Made by a program: the position numbers and the translations under genes. From Novosphingobium sp. AP12 (GTDB taxonomy: Bacteria > Pseudomonadota > Alphaproteobacteria > Sphingomonadales > Sphingomonadaceae): 59,900 nt of DNA. The stretch spans positions 1 through 59,900 of the forward strand of contig NZ_AKKE01000079.1 of NCBI RefSeq assembly GCF_000281975.1. The letters run 5' to 3'. Shown piece by piece: positions 37,202 to 46,030 of the stretch. Under the pieces are notes generated by a model. That model saw only the letters and a list, made by a program, of their open reading frames with translations. It searched no databases and had not been told where the DNA came from. Position 1 is the first letter of the stretch. Every line of letters starts with the position of its first letter.

Positions 37202-38203
37202 TCAAGAGAAAACGTAGCGCGCGACGTAGCCCAGGTGATCCGAAAGCTCGTCGCCGCCATTGCCTGCGCCGAACGGCACTTCCAGGCCGCGTAGCCGCAT
37301 CGGGCCTTCAGAGCCGGGGCGGAAGAACTGCTTGTCCTTTCCGCGCTCGCGGATCGCCGCGACGTCGGCCTTCAGCGCGGCGCCGTAGGCGGAGCAGTCC
37401 GCCGCAGCGCTGGCTTCGTGCCCGCCCGCGACGATATCCCGCATCGCCGCGATCCGCTCGGCGTCCTTGCCAACGTTGAAGTCGCCGCCGAAAATCAGGT
37501 CGGTCCCGGCATCGACATTGGCGCGGATGAAAGCCCGGGCCGCGCGTGCCTGCCGGGCGAAGGCCACGTTGCTCCGCGCGACCGACACGCCCGCCGCCTT
37601 ACGCGCGTTGAGGTGCGTATCGGCGACCGCGACGGGGCGCTGACGGCCGGGCACCGCGATCCACGCCACCAGCACGCCCTTGGCCGCGAGGCAGTCGAAA
37701 CCCGCGCACATCGCGTCGGAGAAGGTCATGCGGCGGGTCCTGACGATGGGGTGGTCGGACAGGATCACCAGCCCGCTGTCGAGCCAGCGGCCCATGCCTT
37801 CGCCGCTCGTCCATGCCGCGTTTCGGGCGAAGTCGTCGTCGCCAGCCCCGGCCCGGGCGTCCTCTGGCCCGGCACCCGTCGAGACATGAGCGTAGCCTGC
37901 CCGGCGGGCGATTTCCTTGGCTTCGGGAATGAAGGCTTCCTGCAGCAGGATCACGTCGGGCTGGCGCCCTTCGCGGCGCAGCTTGCGCAGGCCCTCGGCG
38001 ATCTTCGCGAGCGCCTCGACCCGGCCCCGGGCGAGGGGGAAGGGAAGGCCCTTGACGTTGTAGGTCATCACCGAAAGCGTCCCGTCGTGCCCGCGCGGGG
38101 CGAGCATGGGCCACTCGGGCGCGGCGGCAGGCGAGGGCCGCGAAAGGTTCAGGACACAGACGGCCGCAAGGGCCGCGATGGACATCTTGGTCAGGCGCTT
38201 CAC
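37202..38203 (-). CDS. Exported endonuclease/exonuclease/phosphatase-family protein
   Basis: This 333-residue EEP-superfamily hydrolase has a signal peptide (AALAAVCVLNLSRPSPAAA) and the conserved blocks LSVMTYNVKGLPFP (Asn), ILLQEAFIPEAKEIA (catalytic Glu), VADTHLNARKA (Asp/His), LIFGGDFNVGKDAERI (DxN) and the C-terminal DELSDHLGY (SDH) motif. Substrate could be nucleic acid, a phosphodiester lipid or another phosphate ester. The GTG at 38203 was chosen over an ATG 11 codons upstream because GGGGGG precedes it at about 9 bases and the signal peptide is then normal. It converges with ssb. Confidence 0.83.
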   Translation of the reverse strand: MKRLTKMSIAALAAVCVLNLSRPSPAAAPEWPMLAPRGHDGTLSVMTYNVKGLPFPLARGRVEALAKIAEGLRKLRREGRQPDVILLQEAFIPEAKEIARRAGYAHVSTGAGPEDARAGAGDDDFARNAAWTSGEGMGRWLDSGLVILSDHPIVRTRRMTFSDAMCAGFDCLAAKGVLVAWIAVPGRQRPVAVADTHLNARKAAGVSVARSNVAFARQARAARAFIRANVDAGTDLIFGGDFNVGKDAERIAAMRDIVAGGHEASAAADCSAYGAALKADVAAIRERGKDKQFFRPGSEGPMRLRGLEVPFGAGNGGDELSDHLGYVARYVFS

Positions 38204-38334
38204 GCGATTCGTCCCCCCGAACTTTCGCAGCAGCATTGTCGCTGCGGCGGCCTCTAGGGGGCACGTGTGAAGGTGGCGCTACGGAGCCGTGAAGGTCCCG
38301 TGGCAGTTTCCTTAACGCAGTGGAAAACTATTCC

Positions 38335-38868
38335 CTATCTGCCATCGGGACCCAGCTTCAGTCCCTTGAGCGCCGCGAACGGGCTTTCGTCCTCGGGCTT
38401 GCCGATACCCGCCGCCTTGCGCGCCGCCTCGGCCTGGGGGCCGGTGAGGAACGGGTCGATGGCGAGGCCGAGGCTCTGCGTCACCGCTTCGCCGAGGTCG
38501 ATGTAGGCGCCGGAGTATTCGATCTCGTCCCATTCGATGGCGGACAGCTCCACTTCCTCGTCGGGCGCGTAGATCGTGGTTTCCGGCACGAAGTGGAAGA
38601 ACAGCGGCTCGTCGATCGAGACGTCCATGTCCTCGGCCGAGACCGCGCAGGGCTGCACGATGTCCGCCTGCAGCCGCCCGCGTGCCTGCACGCCGCGTTC
38701 CTGGCGGTGCAGTTCGAGATCGGCGACCAGCCGGTCGATCCGCACCAGCCCGAAGCGCGCCGCGATCGCCGCGCGCTCGGCTTCGCCGGCTTCGAGGTGG
38801 GGCGCCTTGCCTTCGGCCTGCCGGACGTCGATCTTCAGGGAAAATTCGGGGCGGGGCATGTCGTTCAT
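38335..38868 (-). CDS. DUF177 (YceD) family protein
   Basis: This 177-residue protein is of the DUF177/YceD family linked to 23S rRNA accumulation and, in many genomes, next to rpmF. The segments LQADIVQPCAVSAEDMDVSIDEPLFFHFVPE and VELSAIEWDEIEYSGAYIDLGEAVTQSLGLAIDPF fit the family, including the Cys-containing core. The C terminus ESPFAALKGLKLGPDGR is typical of alphaproteobacterial members. Its ATG overlaps the stop of the chaperone gene (ATGA), so they are coupled. No rpmF is visible. Confidence 0.9.
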   Translation of the reverse strand: MNDMPRPEFSLKIDVRQAEGKAPHLEAGEAERAAIAARFGLVRIDRLVADLELHRQERGVQARGRLQADIVQPCAVSAEDMDVSIDEPLFFHFVPETTIYAPDEEVELSAIEWDEIEYSGAYIDLGEAVTQSLGLAIDPFLTGPQAEAARKAAGIGKPEDESPFAALKGLKLGPDGR

Positions 38869-39392
38869 CGTGCGATCCTCGCTGCCATGAGGTCCTCTGC
38901 GGAAGTGGCGTCGATCTGGGCGTGAAGCGCGCGGACTTCGGCGGCGAGCCAGGCCTTGTCGGCGCCTGCCGTCAGCGTGACGTTGCGTTCCAGTACGGCG
39001 ACCAGTTCGCCGTCGTCCTTCGCAAGCGCTTCCCGCAGCGCGCCGATGCGCCCGCCCAGAACGCTCATCAGCCGCCCCATCCGCTTGCCGACGCCGAGGT
39101 CGCCCACGCCCGACTGGCGCAACTGGCCGTCCATGTCGTCGACGAACAGCTCGGTCAGCCGTACCGATGGCTCGATCAGCGTGTCGTCCGATGCCTTGTC
39201 GCGCTCCATCCGCAGCATGACGAGCGCCATGACCAGCGTCACCGCGTCGAACCGGCCGGGCACGGTGTCGGCCACGCCGCCGGTCGCGTACCAGCGCTTC
39301 TCGCGCGCGATCTCGACCACGCGGTGCCACAGCGGACGGACCGCATCACGGGTATCGGCGCGCTTGCCCAGCAGGCGGGAGATCAGGGACAC
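38865..39392 (-). CDS. Ubiquinol-cytochrome c chaperone family protein
   Basis: This 175-residue helical protein belongs to the CBP3/UQCC1 family that helps assemble cytochrome b of the bc1 complex. It has WHRVVEIAREKRWYATGGVADTVPGRFDAVTLVMALVMLRM, then LTELFVDDMDGQLRQSGVGDLGVGKRMGRLM, the two family signature stretches. It is first of a two-gene minus-strand operon with the DUF177 gene and is divergent from bamE across about 200 bp. Confidence 0.92.
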   Translation of the reverse strand: MSLISRLLGKRADTRDAVRPLWHRVVEIAREKRWYATGGVADTVPGRFDAVTLVMALVMLRMERDKASDDTLIEPSVRLTELFVDDMDGQLRQSGVGDLGVGKRMGRLMSVLGGRIGALREALAKDDGELVAVLERNVTLTAGADKAWLAAEVRALHAQIDATSAEDLMAARIAR

Positions 39393-39599
39393 GGAAAACG
39401 GTAGCCTTTCGTTCGGGGCCTACGCTCAAGCACTTGTTCAGCGGCAATTCAAGCGGCTGGCCCCAACCGGCACTGCCCTGGCGCACAACCGGCATTGCGC
39501 GGGCGCGTTCGGGGCCTTAAGGCCGGTGGCGATATATGGGTCTGGCGGCGGCTGGCAATGGCCGGCGGTCACAAACGCCTTACGTTTTGGAGTGTTGAA

Positions 39600-40094
39600 A
39601 TGCGCAAGGTGGGTCTGAAGGCCGGGACAGCGGGCATGGCTCTGGTGCTGGTCACGCTGATGGGCGGCTGCACGTCGATCCGCGACCATCGTGGTTACCT
39701 GGTCGACCAGTCGCTGCTCGATTCGGTCCAGCCCGGCATCGACAACCGCCTTTCGGTGGAGAAGACCCTCGGCCGCCCGACCTTCGAAAGCCAGTTCGGC
39801 GAGAAGGACTGGTACTACCTGTCGCAGATCGTCAAGACCCCGCCCTTCCGCAGCGCGCGCACTTCCGAGCAGACCGTGCTGCGTGTCCGCTTCGACCCGA
39901 CCGGCAACGTCGTCGCGGTCGACAAGCGCGGCATGGAGCAGGTCGCCCGGCTCGACCCGGACGGCCACACCACGCCGACGCTGGGTCGCCATCGTAGCCT
40001 GCTGGAAGACCTGTTCGGCAACATCGGTTCGGTCGGTGCCGCCGGCATGGGCGGCTCGGCCACGCCTCAGGGCCCCGGCCCCAACGGCAGCTGA
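39600..40094 (+). CDS. bamE: Outer membrane protein assembly factor BamE
   Basis: This 164-residue outer-membrane lipoprotein of the BAM complex has lipobox VTLMGGC with Cys at residue 24 and then the SmpA/OmlA domain: DQSLLDSVQPGIDNRLSVEKTLGRPTFESQFGEKDWYYLSQ and VLRVRFDPTGNVVAVDKR. The ATG at 39600 was chosen because the signal peptide begins there; a longer reading adds 35 unrelated residues. It is divergent from the chaperone gene, and hslV follows by 72 bp. Confidence 0.93.
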   Translation: MRKVGLKAGTAGMALVLVTLMGGCTSIRDHRGYLVDQSLLDSVQPGIDNRLSVEKTLGRPTFESQFGEKDWYYLSQIVKTPPFRSARTSEQTVLRVRFDPTGNVVAVDKRGMEQVARLDPDGHTTPTLGRHRSLLEDLFGNIGSVGAAGMGGSATPQGPGPNGS

Positions 40095-40166
40095 TCGCGC
40101 AGGTGATCGCAGGGGCAGGGCGGCGTGCGCCTTGAACCTTGCCGTCACCGCCATATATCCGGCCGC

Positions 40167-40727
40167 ATGAACAACAACGGGGCGAGCCACGGCCTTATCG
40201 AGTGGCACGGTACGACCATCATCGGCGTGCGAAAGGGCGGCAAGACCGTCATCGCCGGTGACGGTCAGGTTTCCATGGGCAATACGGTGATGAAGCCGAA
40301 CGCCCGCAAGGTGCGGCGCATCGGCGAAGGCGGCAGCGTCATCGCCGGTTTCGCCGGCGCCACGGCCGACGCCTTCACCCTTTTCGAACGCCTCGAACGC
40401 AAGCTGGAGCAGCACCGCGGCCAGCTGATGCGCGCCGCCGTCGAACTCGCCAAGGACTGGCGCACCGACAAGTACCTGCGCAACCTCGAAGCGCTGATGA
40501 TCGTCGCCGATACCGAGACGCTGCTGGTGCTCACCGGCAACGGCGACGTGCTCGAGCCCGAAGGCGGCATCACCTCGATCGGGTCGGGCGGCAACTACGC
40601 GCTCGCCGCCGCCCGCGCGCTCGATGCCTATGAAGAGGACGCCGAGATCATCGCGCGCAAGGCCATGCAGGTCGCCGCCGATATCTGCGTCTTCACCAAC
40701 GACCGCGTGACGGTCGAGACCGTCTGA
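40167..40727 (+). CDS. hslV: ATP-dependent protease subunit HslV
   Basis: This 186-residue proteasome-like peptidase works with HslU. The N-terminal propeptide ends before [23 protein letters not shown], with the nucleophile Thr near residue 16. Lys in the VRKGGKTV segment and [17 protein letters not shown] follow. The ATG at 40167 is supported by the family start; a longer reading adds 14 residues. It is coupled with hslU 14 bp downstream. Confidence 0.98.
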   Translation: MNNNGASHGLIEWHGTTIIGVRKGGKTVIAGDGQVSMGNTVMKPNARKVRRIGEGGSVIAGFAGATADAFTLFERLERKLEQHRGQLMRAAVELAKDWRTDKYLRNLEALMIVADTETLLVLTGNGDVLEPEGGITSIGSGGNYALAAARALDAYEEDAEIIARKAMQVAADICVFTNDRVTVETV

Positions 40728-40741
40728 GCCGGAAAACACAC

Positions 40742-42040
40742 ATGAACGACAATCTCACGCCCAAGGCGATCGTCGCCGCGCTCGACGCGCACATTGTCGG
40801 CCAGACCGATGCCAAGAAGGCCGTCGCCGTCGCGCTGCGCAACCGCTGGCGCCGCCAGCGCCTCGACGCGGACCTCCGCGACGAGGTGACGCCCAAGAAC
40901 ATCCTGATGATCGGCCCGACCGGCTGCGGCAAGACCGAAATCAGCCGCCGCCTCGCCAAGCTCGCCGACGCACCCTTCGTGAAGGTCGAAGCCACCAAGT
41001 TCACCGAAGTCGGCTACGTCGGCCGCGACGTCGAGCAGATCGCCCGCGACCTCGTGGAAGAAGCGATCCGGCTCGAGAAGGAGCGCCGCCGCGAATCGGT
41101 GCGCGAAGCCGCCAGCAAGGCCGCGATGGACCGCCTGCTCAACGCATTGGTGGGCGAGGGCGCATCGGAAGCGACGCGCGCCGCCTTCCACCAGCGCATC
41201 ACCCAGAACGCCATGAACGAAACCGAGGTCGAACTCGAGGTCGAGGATGCGCCGGCCGGTCCGATGGAAATCCCCGGCATGGGCGGCTCGGTCGGCATGA
41301 TCAACCTGGGCGACATCATGGGCAAGCTGGGCGGCAGCAAGCTCAAGCGCCGCAAGATGAAGGTGCCCGACGCCTGGGACAAGCTGGTCGACGAGGAGTC
41401 GGAAAAGCGCATGGACCAGGACGACGTCGCCCGCGTCGCTCTGGCGAACGCGGAGTCGAACGGCATCGTCTTCCTCGACGAGATCGACAAGATCGCCGTC
41501 TCCGACGTGCGCGGCGGCTCGGTCTCCCGCGAAGGCGTGCAGCGCGACCTGCTGCCGCTGATCGAGGGCACCACGGTCGCCACCAAGTACGGCCCGATGA
41601 AGACCGACCACGTCCTCTTCATCGCCAGCGGCGCCTTCCACGTCGCCAAGCCGAGCGACATGCTGCCCGAACTCCAGGGCCGCCTGCCGATCCGCGTGGA
41701 GCTGAAGGCGCTGACCGAGGAGGATTTCGTGCGCATCCTGTCGGAAACGCGCGCCAACCTCGTCGCTCAGTACAAGGCGCTGCTCGGCACCGAGCAGGTG
41801 ACGGTCGAGATCACTCCCGACGCCATCCGCGAAGTCGCCAGGATCGCTGCTCAGGTGAACGAAAGCGTCGAGAACATCGGCGCCCGCCGCCTGCAGACGG
41901 TGATGGAGAAGCTGCTCGAGGAACTCAGCTTCGAGGCCGAGGATCGCAAGGGTGAGACCGTGACCGTCGACGAGGCCTACGTGCGCGAGAAGCTCGAGGG
42001 GCTTGCCGGCAATACCGACCTGTCAAAGTACATTCTCTGA
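40742..42040 (+). CDS. hslU: ATP-dependent protease ATPase subunit HslU
   Basis: This 432-residue AAA+ unfoldase of the HslUV protease has Walker [18 protein letters not shown] (about residue 57-73), the I-domain region (residues about 105-220), Walker [17 protein letters not shown] (about 240-255), sensor regions and the C-terminal tail SKYIL that activates HslV. Length is normal. It is cotranscribed with hslV and followed by a hairpin terminator. Confidence 0.98.
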   Translation: MNDNLTPKAIVAALDAHIVGQTDAKKAVAVALRNRWRRQRLDADLRDEVTPKNILMIGPTGCGKTEISRRLAKLADAPFVKVEATKFTEVGYVGRDVEQIARDLVEEAIRLEKERRRESVREAASKAAMDRLLNALVGEGASEATRAAFHQRITQNAMNETEVELEVEDAPAGPMEIPGMGGSVGMINLGDIMGKLGGSKLKRRKMKVPDAWDKLVDEESEKRMDQDDVARVALANAESNGIVFLDEIDKIAVSDVRGGSVSREGVQRDLLPLIEGTTVATKYGPMKTDHVLFIASGAFHVAKPSDMLPELQGRLPIRVELKALTEEDFVRILSETRANLVAQYKALLGTEQVTVEITPDAIREVARIAAQVNESVENIGARRLQTVMEKLLEELSFEAEDRKGETVTVDEAYVREKLEGLAGNTDLSKYIL

Positions 42041-42043
42041 CGG

Positions 42044-42090
42044 CGGCGGCGTCCCCGGTTCTGTTCTGCCGGGGGCGTCGGCGCTTTTGT
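42044..42090 (+). terminator. Terminator after hslVU
   Basis: GGCGTCCCCGG and CCGGGGGCGTC, with two G-T wobbles and extending outward, form a long GC stem followed by GGCGCTTTTGTT. It begins three bases past the hslU stop. Confidence 0.7.
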
Positions 42091-42142
42091 TCCTTGAATG
42101 TTCCGGCGAAACGATTAGCCTTCGCGCCGAAGGAGAATCGCC

Positions 42143-42541
42143 ATGAAACTCGAAGGTGGATGCCACTGCGGCGCGGTGCGCTACAGCGTCGAAGGTGAAC
42201 CCAAGCACGTCGCGCTGTGCCATTGTACGGACTGCCGCAAGTCGTCCGGCGCGCCCACGGTGGCCTGGGCTGCATACTCGGCGCCCGAATTCGCCCTCAC
42301 CGCCGGCACCCCCTCGGCCTACAATTCGAGCGGCGCTGCCATGCGCCACTTCTGCCCGACCTGCGGCTCGGGCCTCTATTACGTCAACGAAGAAGTCCTG
42401 CCCGGCCTTGTCGACATCCAGGTCGCCACCCTCGACGATCCCGGTGCCCTCACGCCGCAGGCCCAGATCCAGGTCGCCGAACGCATCGGGTGGATGAGGG
42501 ACATCGCCGCCCTGCACGAATTCGAGCGCTATCCGGGGTGA
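42143..42541 (+). CDS. GFA family protein (glutathione-dependent formaldehyde-activating-like)
   Basis: This 132-residue zinc protein has the GFA fold: EGGCHCGAVRYSVEGEP (CxC), ALCHCTDCRKSSGAPT (CxxC) and HFCPTCGSGLYYVNEE (CxxC). These cysteines bind zinc. Members are linked to glutathione-dependent formaldehyde handling but many have unknown substrates. A strong AAGGAGAATCGCC site precedes the ATG. It stands alone between hslU and a DUF1737 gene. Confidence 0.92.
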   Translation: MKLEGGCHCGAVRYSVEGEPKHVALCHCTDCRKSSGAPTVAWAAYSAPEFALTAGTPSAYNSSGAAMRHFCPTCGSGLYYVNEEVLPGLVDIQVATLDDPGALTPQAQIQVAERIGWMRDIAALHEFERYPG

Positions 42542-42665
42542 GTGAACGGAGCGGAGCATCTGAACGACGTCGTGTCCTGACGCGGGTCGATTACACCTCG
42601 CGGGACTTGCCAGCGGGCATGGAGTGGCTAGGCATCGGGGCCTGATTAGAGAAAGACCCTGCGCG

Positions 42666-42866
42666 ATGTACCAGACACCCGAAGACCGCCCCGTGTACCG
42701 CCTGCTGACCGGCGCCGATGACCGTGCCTTCTGTGAGCGGGTGTCCGAGGCGCTGGCGCAGGGGTGGCGGCTTTACGGCTCGCCCACGCTGGCGTGGGAT
42801 ACGGCGGAAAACTGCATGAAGGCGGCGCAGGCCGTCGTCTGGCACGAGGCCGATGTCGTGAAGTAA
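42666..42866 (+). CDS. DUF1737 family protein
   Basis: This 66-residue protein begins MYQTPEDRPVYRLLTGADD and contains FCERVSEALAQGWRLYGSPTLAWD, the DUF1737 core (a small alpha/beta domain of unknown function). The ATG at 42666 was chosen because the family starts there; an upstream start would add 14 residues. A single gene, 124 bp after the GFA gene. Confidence 0.82.
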   Translation: MYQTPEDRPVYRLLTGADDRAFCERVSEALAQGWRLYGSPTLAWDTAENCMKAAQAVVWHEADVVK

Positions 42867-42913
42867 GGGAACGGGAGGGCAGCGCCGACGGCCCGCCAGC
42901 GGCGCCCTCCCGG

Positions 42914-43195
42914 TTACCTGGAGCGCGTCAACCGGTGGAACAAGCCGCGTGCCACGCTCTGGCTGTGCCTCACCTCGTCGGCGACCGACCTGATCTCTTC
43001 GGTGTAGCCCGCCAGCCGGATCTCGCCGATCCTGTCGGCATGGACCGATACCTGATCGGCCAGCGTTACCGCCATCGTTTCGACGTCGTCCACCGGCGTC
43101 TTCGCCAGCATAAGCGCCACGATGTCGTGGAGGGCGTAGTGTGCGCCTTCGAGATGAAGCATGGCTTCTTCGAGCGCTTTGAGACGTTCACGCAT
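42914..43195 (-). CDS. Hypothetical helical protein
   Basis: This 93-residue protein is predicted almost entirely helical: MRERLKALEEAMLHLEGAHYALHDIVALMLAKTP, then LADQVSVHADRIGEIRLAGYTEEIRSVADEVRHSQSVARGL. I do not recognise it. There is no signal or membrane segment. It stands alone, with a 300-bp leader between it and tRNA-Asn. The codon use is like that of the neighbours, which supports real coding. Confidence 0.6.
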   Translation of the reverse strand: MRERLKALEEAMLHLEGAHYALHDIVALMLAKTPVDDVETMAVTLADQVSVHADRIGEIRLAGYTEEIRSVADEVRHSQSVARGLFHRLTRSR

Positions 43196-43497
43196 GGTTC
43201 GACTGTGCTCTTGGCGAATCTTCGAAGAAGGTCGGGATATCCGATGCGGCGGCCATTACAATTGATTGCAGTCGAATGCAATGATCTACTTGGCTCGGCG
43301 GTCGTCCGGCTGGCGCAGGACAATCGTGACCGCCCAAAGCAAGCTGACCGGTTCCGCCCCAGCAGATTATCTACGCGATTGTACGTGGTAAATGCCGATC
43401 TCGGCGGAGGCGGTCGCAAGACGCCGGTGCCTCGCTTCAGAAGCGTGAGGCGGTCCGATCCTGGGATCGGATGGGTGATGCGGAGCCTGGTAGATGT
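43196..43497. other. Intergenic region before tRNA-Asn
   Basis: These 302 bases contain no supported gene. There is an inverted repeat ATTGCA (43266-43271) and TGCAAT (43278-43283) with a 6-base spacer, about 70 bases upstream of the helical-protein gene on the minus strand, possibly its operator. The composition is slightly lower in GC than the surroundings. Confidence 0.4.
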
Positions 43498-43572
43498 TGG
43501 CTCCCCGAGTAGGATTCGAACCTACGGCCATTCGATTAACAGTCGAATGCTCTACCGCTGAGCTATCGGGGA
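43498..43572 (-). tRNA. tRNA-Asn (anticodon GTT)
   Basis: On the minus strand: acceptor TCCCCGA/TCGGGGA, anticodon loop CTGTTAA with GTT, T loop TTCGAAT, discriminator G and encoded CCA; 75 bases. Confidence 0.96.
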
Positions 43573-43714
43573 GCAGCCTGTCAGTGTTACCACCGCCGGG
43601 CAGGGGTGCGCCTATAACAGCGTCGTCAGCGATGGCAACCCTCAGAAGGCAGAAATTTGGTCCGTGGGGCTGAAAAATTCGATCAATGTTTCAGGGCCTG
43701 GGCAAACCTGCGGA

Positions 43715-44494
43715 TCAGACCTGGAACTGCTCGGCGAAGATGCGTTCCTCCAGCGTGAAACCGGCGTCGAACAGCAACGTGAGTTCCTTTTCGGCCGAGG
43801 CGACGATGCGCACCCAGGCGACGTCGCGCACTTCCTTCTGGTCGGCCACCGCGGCGACGGGGCGCTTGCCGGGTTCGCGGATGTGGAATTCCACCTCGGC
43901 GCTCTCGGGTAGGATCGCGCCCTTCCAGCGGCGGGGGCGGAAGGGGCTGAGCGGGGTCATCGCCACCATGCGGCTGCCCAGCGGCAGGATCGGTCCGTTG
44001 GCGGAGAGGTTGTACGCGGTGGAGCCCACCGGCGTCGCCACCAGGATGCCGTCGCCCGCCAGTTCCTCCATGCGAACGCGCCCGTTGATGCGGATTTCGA
44101 CTTTCGCGGTCTGGCGCGTCTCGCGCAGCAGCGAGACTTCGTTGATCGCGTAGTAGCTGTATTCCCGGCCGTCGCGGCCGACGGCGTGCATGCGTAGCGG
44201 GCGGACGGGGACGGGATGCGCCTCGGCCACACGCTGGGCGATGGGCACGTGGTCGTGCGGGCCGTTCATGAGGAAACCCACGGTGCCCAGGTTCATGCCG
44301 TAGACCGGCTTGATCGGGTGCCCGCCCAGCATTTCGTGCAGGACGTGGAGTAGGAAACCATCGCCACCCACGACGACGAGCACGTCGGCCTCCTGCGGCG
44401 AGACCCATGCGTGGGACTCGCGCAGCGCCACGGCGCCGGCCTGCGCCTTGGCGCTGTCCGACACGATCAGCGCCAGTTTCGCATCCATGCTCAT
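43715..44494 (-). CDS. nadK: NAD kinase
   Basis: This 259-residue cytoplasmic enzyme makes NADP from NAD and ATP (or polyphosphate). The family motifs are VLVVVGGDGFLLHVLHE (GGDG, about residue 38-54), YGMNLGTVGFLMN (about 66-78), LAGDGILVATPVGSTAYNLSANGPI (about 145-170) and a later LTPLSPF-like region. The ATG at 44494 (MSMDAKLAL) was chosen over a much longer reading that runs into the divergent EAL gene. Regulation may involve the hairpin in the divergent promoter region. Confidence 0.95.
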   Translation of the reverse strand: MSMDAKLALIVSDSAKAQAGAVALRESHAWVSPQEADVLVVVGGDGFLLHVLHEMLGGHPIKPVYGMNLGTVGFLMNGPHDHVPIAQRVAEAHPVPVRPLRMHAVGRDGREYSYYAINEVSLLRETRQTAKVEIRINGRVRMEELAGDGILVATPVGSTAYNLSANGPILPLGSRMVAMTPLSPFRPRRWKGAILPESAEVEFHIREPGKRPVAAVADQKEVRDVAWVRIVASAEKELTLLFDAGFTLEERIFAEQFQV

Positions 44495-44510
44495 GATCTC
44501 CGGGCGCCGC

Positions 44511-44533
44511 CTTCGTCCTGTTCCGGGACGAAG
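44511..44533. repeat. REP-like inverted repeat in the nadK/EAL divergent region
   Basis: CTTCGTCC (44511-44518) and GGACGAAG (44526-44533) are perfect 8-bp arms around TGTTCCG. It resembles dispersed palindromes of alphaproteobacteria (a CGGGACGA arm, as in the element after feoB). It lies between divergent start codons. Confidence 0.45.
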
Positions 44534-44601
44534 CCCGTTGCGAGGTGTTGGGCTGTCGAATTTTGAAAGGATTTGCAAGGGCTTTGGGCTATGGCCGCGC
44601 G

Positions 44602-45993
44602 ATGGGTGCCAAACGAGACGACAAGGTTCACAGCAATCCCAAGGGCATAGCCGCTCCCAAGGGCGCCGCGTCGCCAAAGGGGACAGCGGCCAAGGGGCTG
44701 GCGGATCGCCTGACCGGCATTCCCGGCCTCGAAGCGGTGTTCGAGCGCGTCGCCACCTGGCGCGAGGACCCGGTGCTGATGCCGCACATGGCGCACGTCC
44801 ACGCGATGCTGCTGAGCCTGCGCCGGCTCGACGCGATCAACATGGCCTACGGCGCCGCAGCCGGCGACGGCGCGCTCGAGGAAGTGGCGGCGCGCATCTC
44901 GCATTTTGCCGAGGAGGAACTCGACGGACCCTGGCTCCTGGCGCGGGCGGGCGGGGGCAGCTTCCTGCTGGTCGCCAACGAGGCCTGCAGCCGCGAGCGC
45001 TGGCAGCTGGTCGCCGACCAGCTCGCCGACATGATCGCGCGGCCGATCCCGGTGCCCTCCGGTGTCCTGCGCCTTTCCCCGCGTGTCGCGCTGATCCGCG
45101 CACTGACCGGCGAAAGCGTAGAGTCCATGCTCGACCGGCTCGGGCACGCGATGGGTGATGCGCACGAACTGCACGGCTCGCGCCTGTCCTGGGCCGATGG
45201 TGAGGTCACTCCGCCCGGCCGCTCGGCGCAGCAGCTGGAAGCGGACCTCCTCGTCGCCATCGACCGCGACGAGATCGAAGTGCTGTTCCAGCCCCAGTTC
45301 GACCTCACCGACGACAGCCTCACCGGCGCCGAGGCCCTGGCGCGGTGGAACCACCCGGAGCTCGGCCGCATCGGCGCGGGCGCGCTGTTCGCCATCGCCG
45401 AGCGCGCGGACCACGTCGGCCCGCTCTCCCGCCATATCGCCCACAAGGCCATGTGGGCGGCCAAAAAGTGGCCGGGCCAGCTGCGCCTTTCGATAAACGT
45501 CACCGCCGCCGATCTTGCCTTCGGCAGCTACACCCGCCAGATGCTCGACCTCGTGCGCGAAAGCGGCTTCCCGCCGCGCCGGCTCACACTCGAAGTCACC
45601 GAGCAGACGCTGATCGGCGACATCACGCTCGCCGCGCAGACCATGGCCGAGTTCTCGGCGCAGGGCATCCGTATCGCGCTCGACGACTTCGGGGCGGGGT
45701 TCTGCAACTTCCGCTACCTCAAGGTCCTGCCGATCCATTACCTCAAGCTCGATCGCTCGATGATCGACGGCATCACCACCGACCGCCGCGACGTGGCCGT
45801 CCTGCGCGCGATCGTCGCCATGGCGCGGGCGCTGGACCTCCAGGTGATCGCCGAGGGGATCGAGGAGGAAGGGCAGCGGGAAGTGGCGGCGCGTGAGGGC
45901 TGCGCCTATTTCCAAGGGTTCCTGAGGGCGCAGCCGATGAGTGCGGCTATGTTCGCGAAGCTGGCGCGGGTCGAGGAAGAAGAACAGGGATAG
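44602..45993 (+). CDS. EAL domain cyclic di-GMP phosphodiesterase with degenerate GGDEF
   Basis: This 463-residue protein has an N-terminal low-complexity stretch with three PKG repeats (GIAAPKGAASPKGTAAKG), then a GGDEF-like region where the catalytic loop reads ARAGGGSFLLV in place of GGDEF (inactive cyclase), then an EAL domain. The EAL catalytic set looks complete: GAEALARWNHP, LSINVTAADL, TLEVTEQTL, ALDDFGAGF, YLKLDRSMIDG and IAEGIEEEGQ, so it probably cleaves cyclic di-GMP to pGpG. No membrane segments. The start is taken at ATG 44602; a GTG at 44545 is possible. It converges with mfd. Confidence 0.9.
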   Translation: MGAKRDDKVHSNPKGIAAPKGAASPKGTAAKGLADRLTGIPGLEAVFERVATWREDPVLMPHMAHVHAMLLSLRRLDAINMAYGAAAGDGALEEVAARISHFAEEELDGPWLLARAGGGSFLLVANEACSRERWQLVADQLADMIARPIPVPSGVLRLSPRVALIRALTGESVESMLDRLGHAMGDAHELHGSRLSWADGEVTPPGRSAQQLEADLLVAIDRDEIEVLFQPQFDLTDDSLTGAEALARWNHPELGRIGAGALFAIAERADHVGPLSRHIAHKAMWAAKKWPGQLRLSINVTAADLAFGSYTRQMLDLVRESGFPPRRLTLEVTEQTLIGDITLAAQTMAEFSAQGIRIALDDFGAGFCNFRYLKVLPIHYLKLDRSMIDGITTDRRDVAVLRAIVAMARALDLQVIAEGIEEEGQREVAAREGCAYFQGFLRAQPMSAAMFAKLARVEEEEQG

Positions 45994-45997
45994 AGCA

Positions 45998-46014
45998 GGG
46001 GAGAATAGCTCCCC
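45998..46014. terminator. Hairpin between the EAL gene and mfd ends
   Basis: GGGGAG (45998-46003) and CTCCCC (46009-46014) flank AATAG in the 37-bp gap between convergent genes. It is likely to be a shared termination or RNA-protecting structure, though no T run follows. Confidence 0.4.
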
Positions 46015-46030
46015 GGCACCCCCGTCTTCC

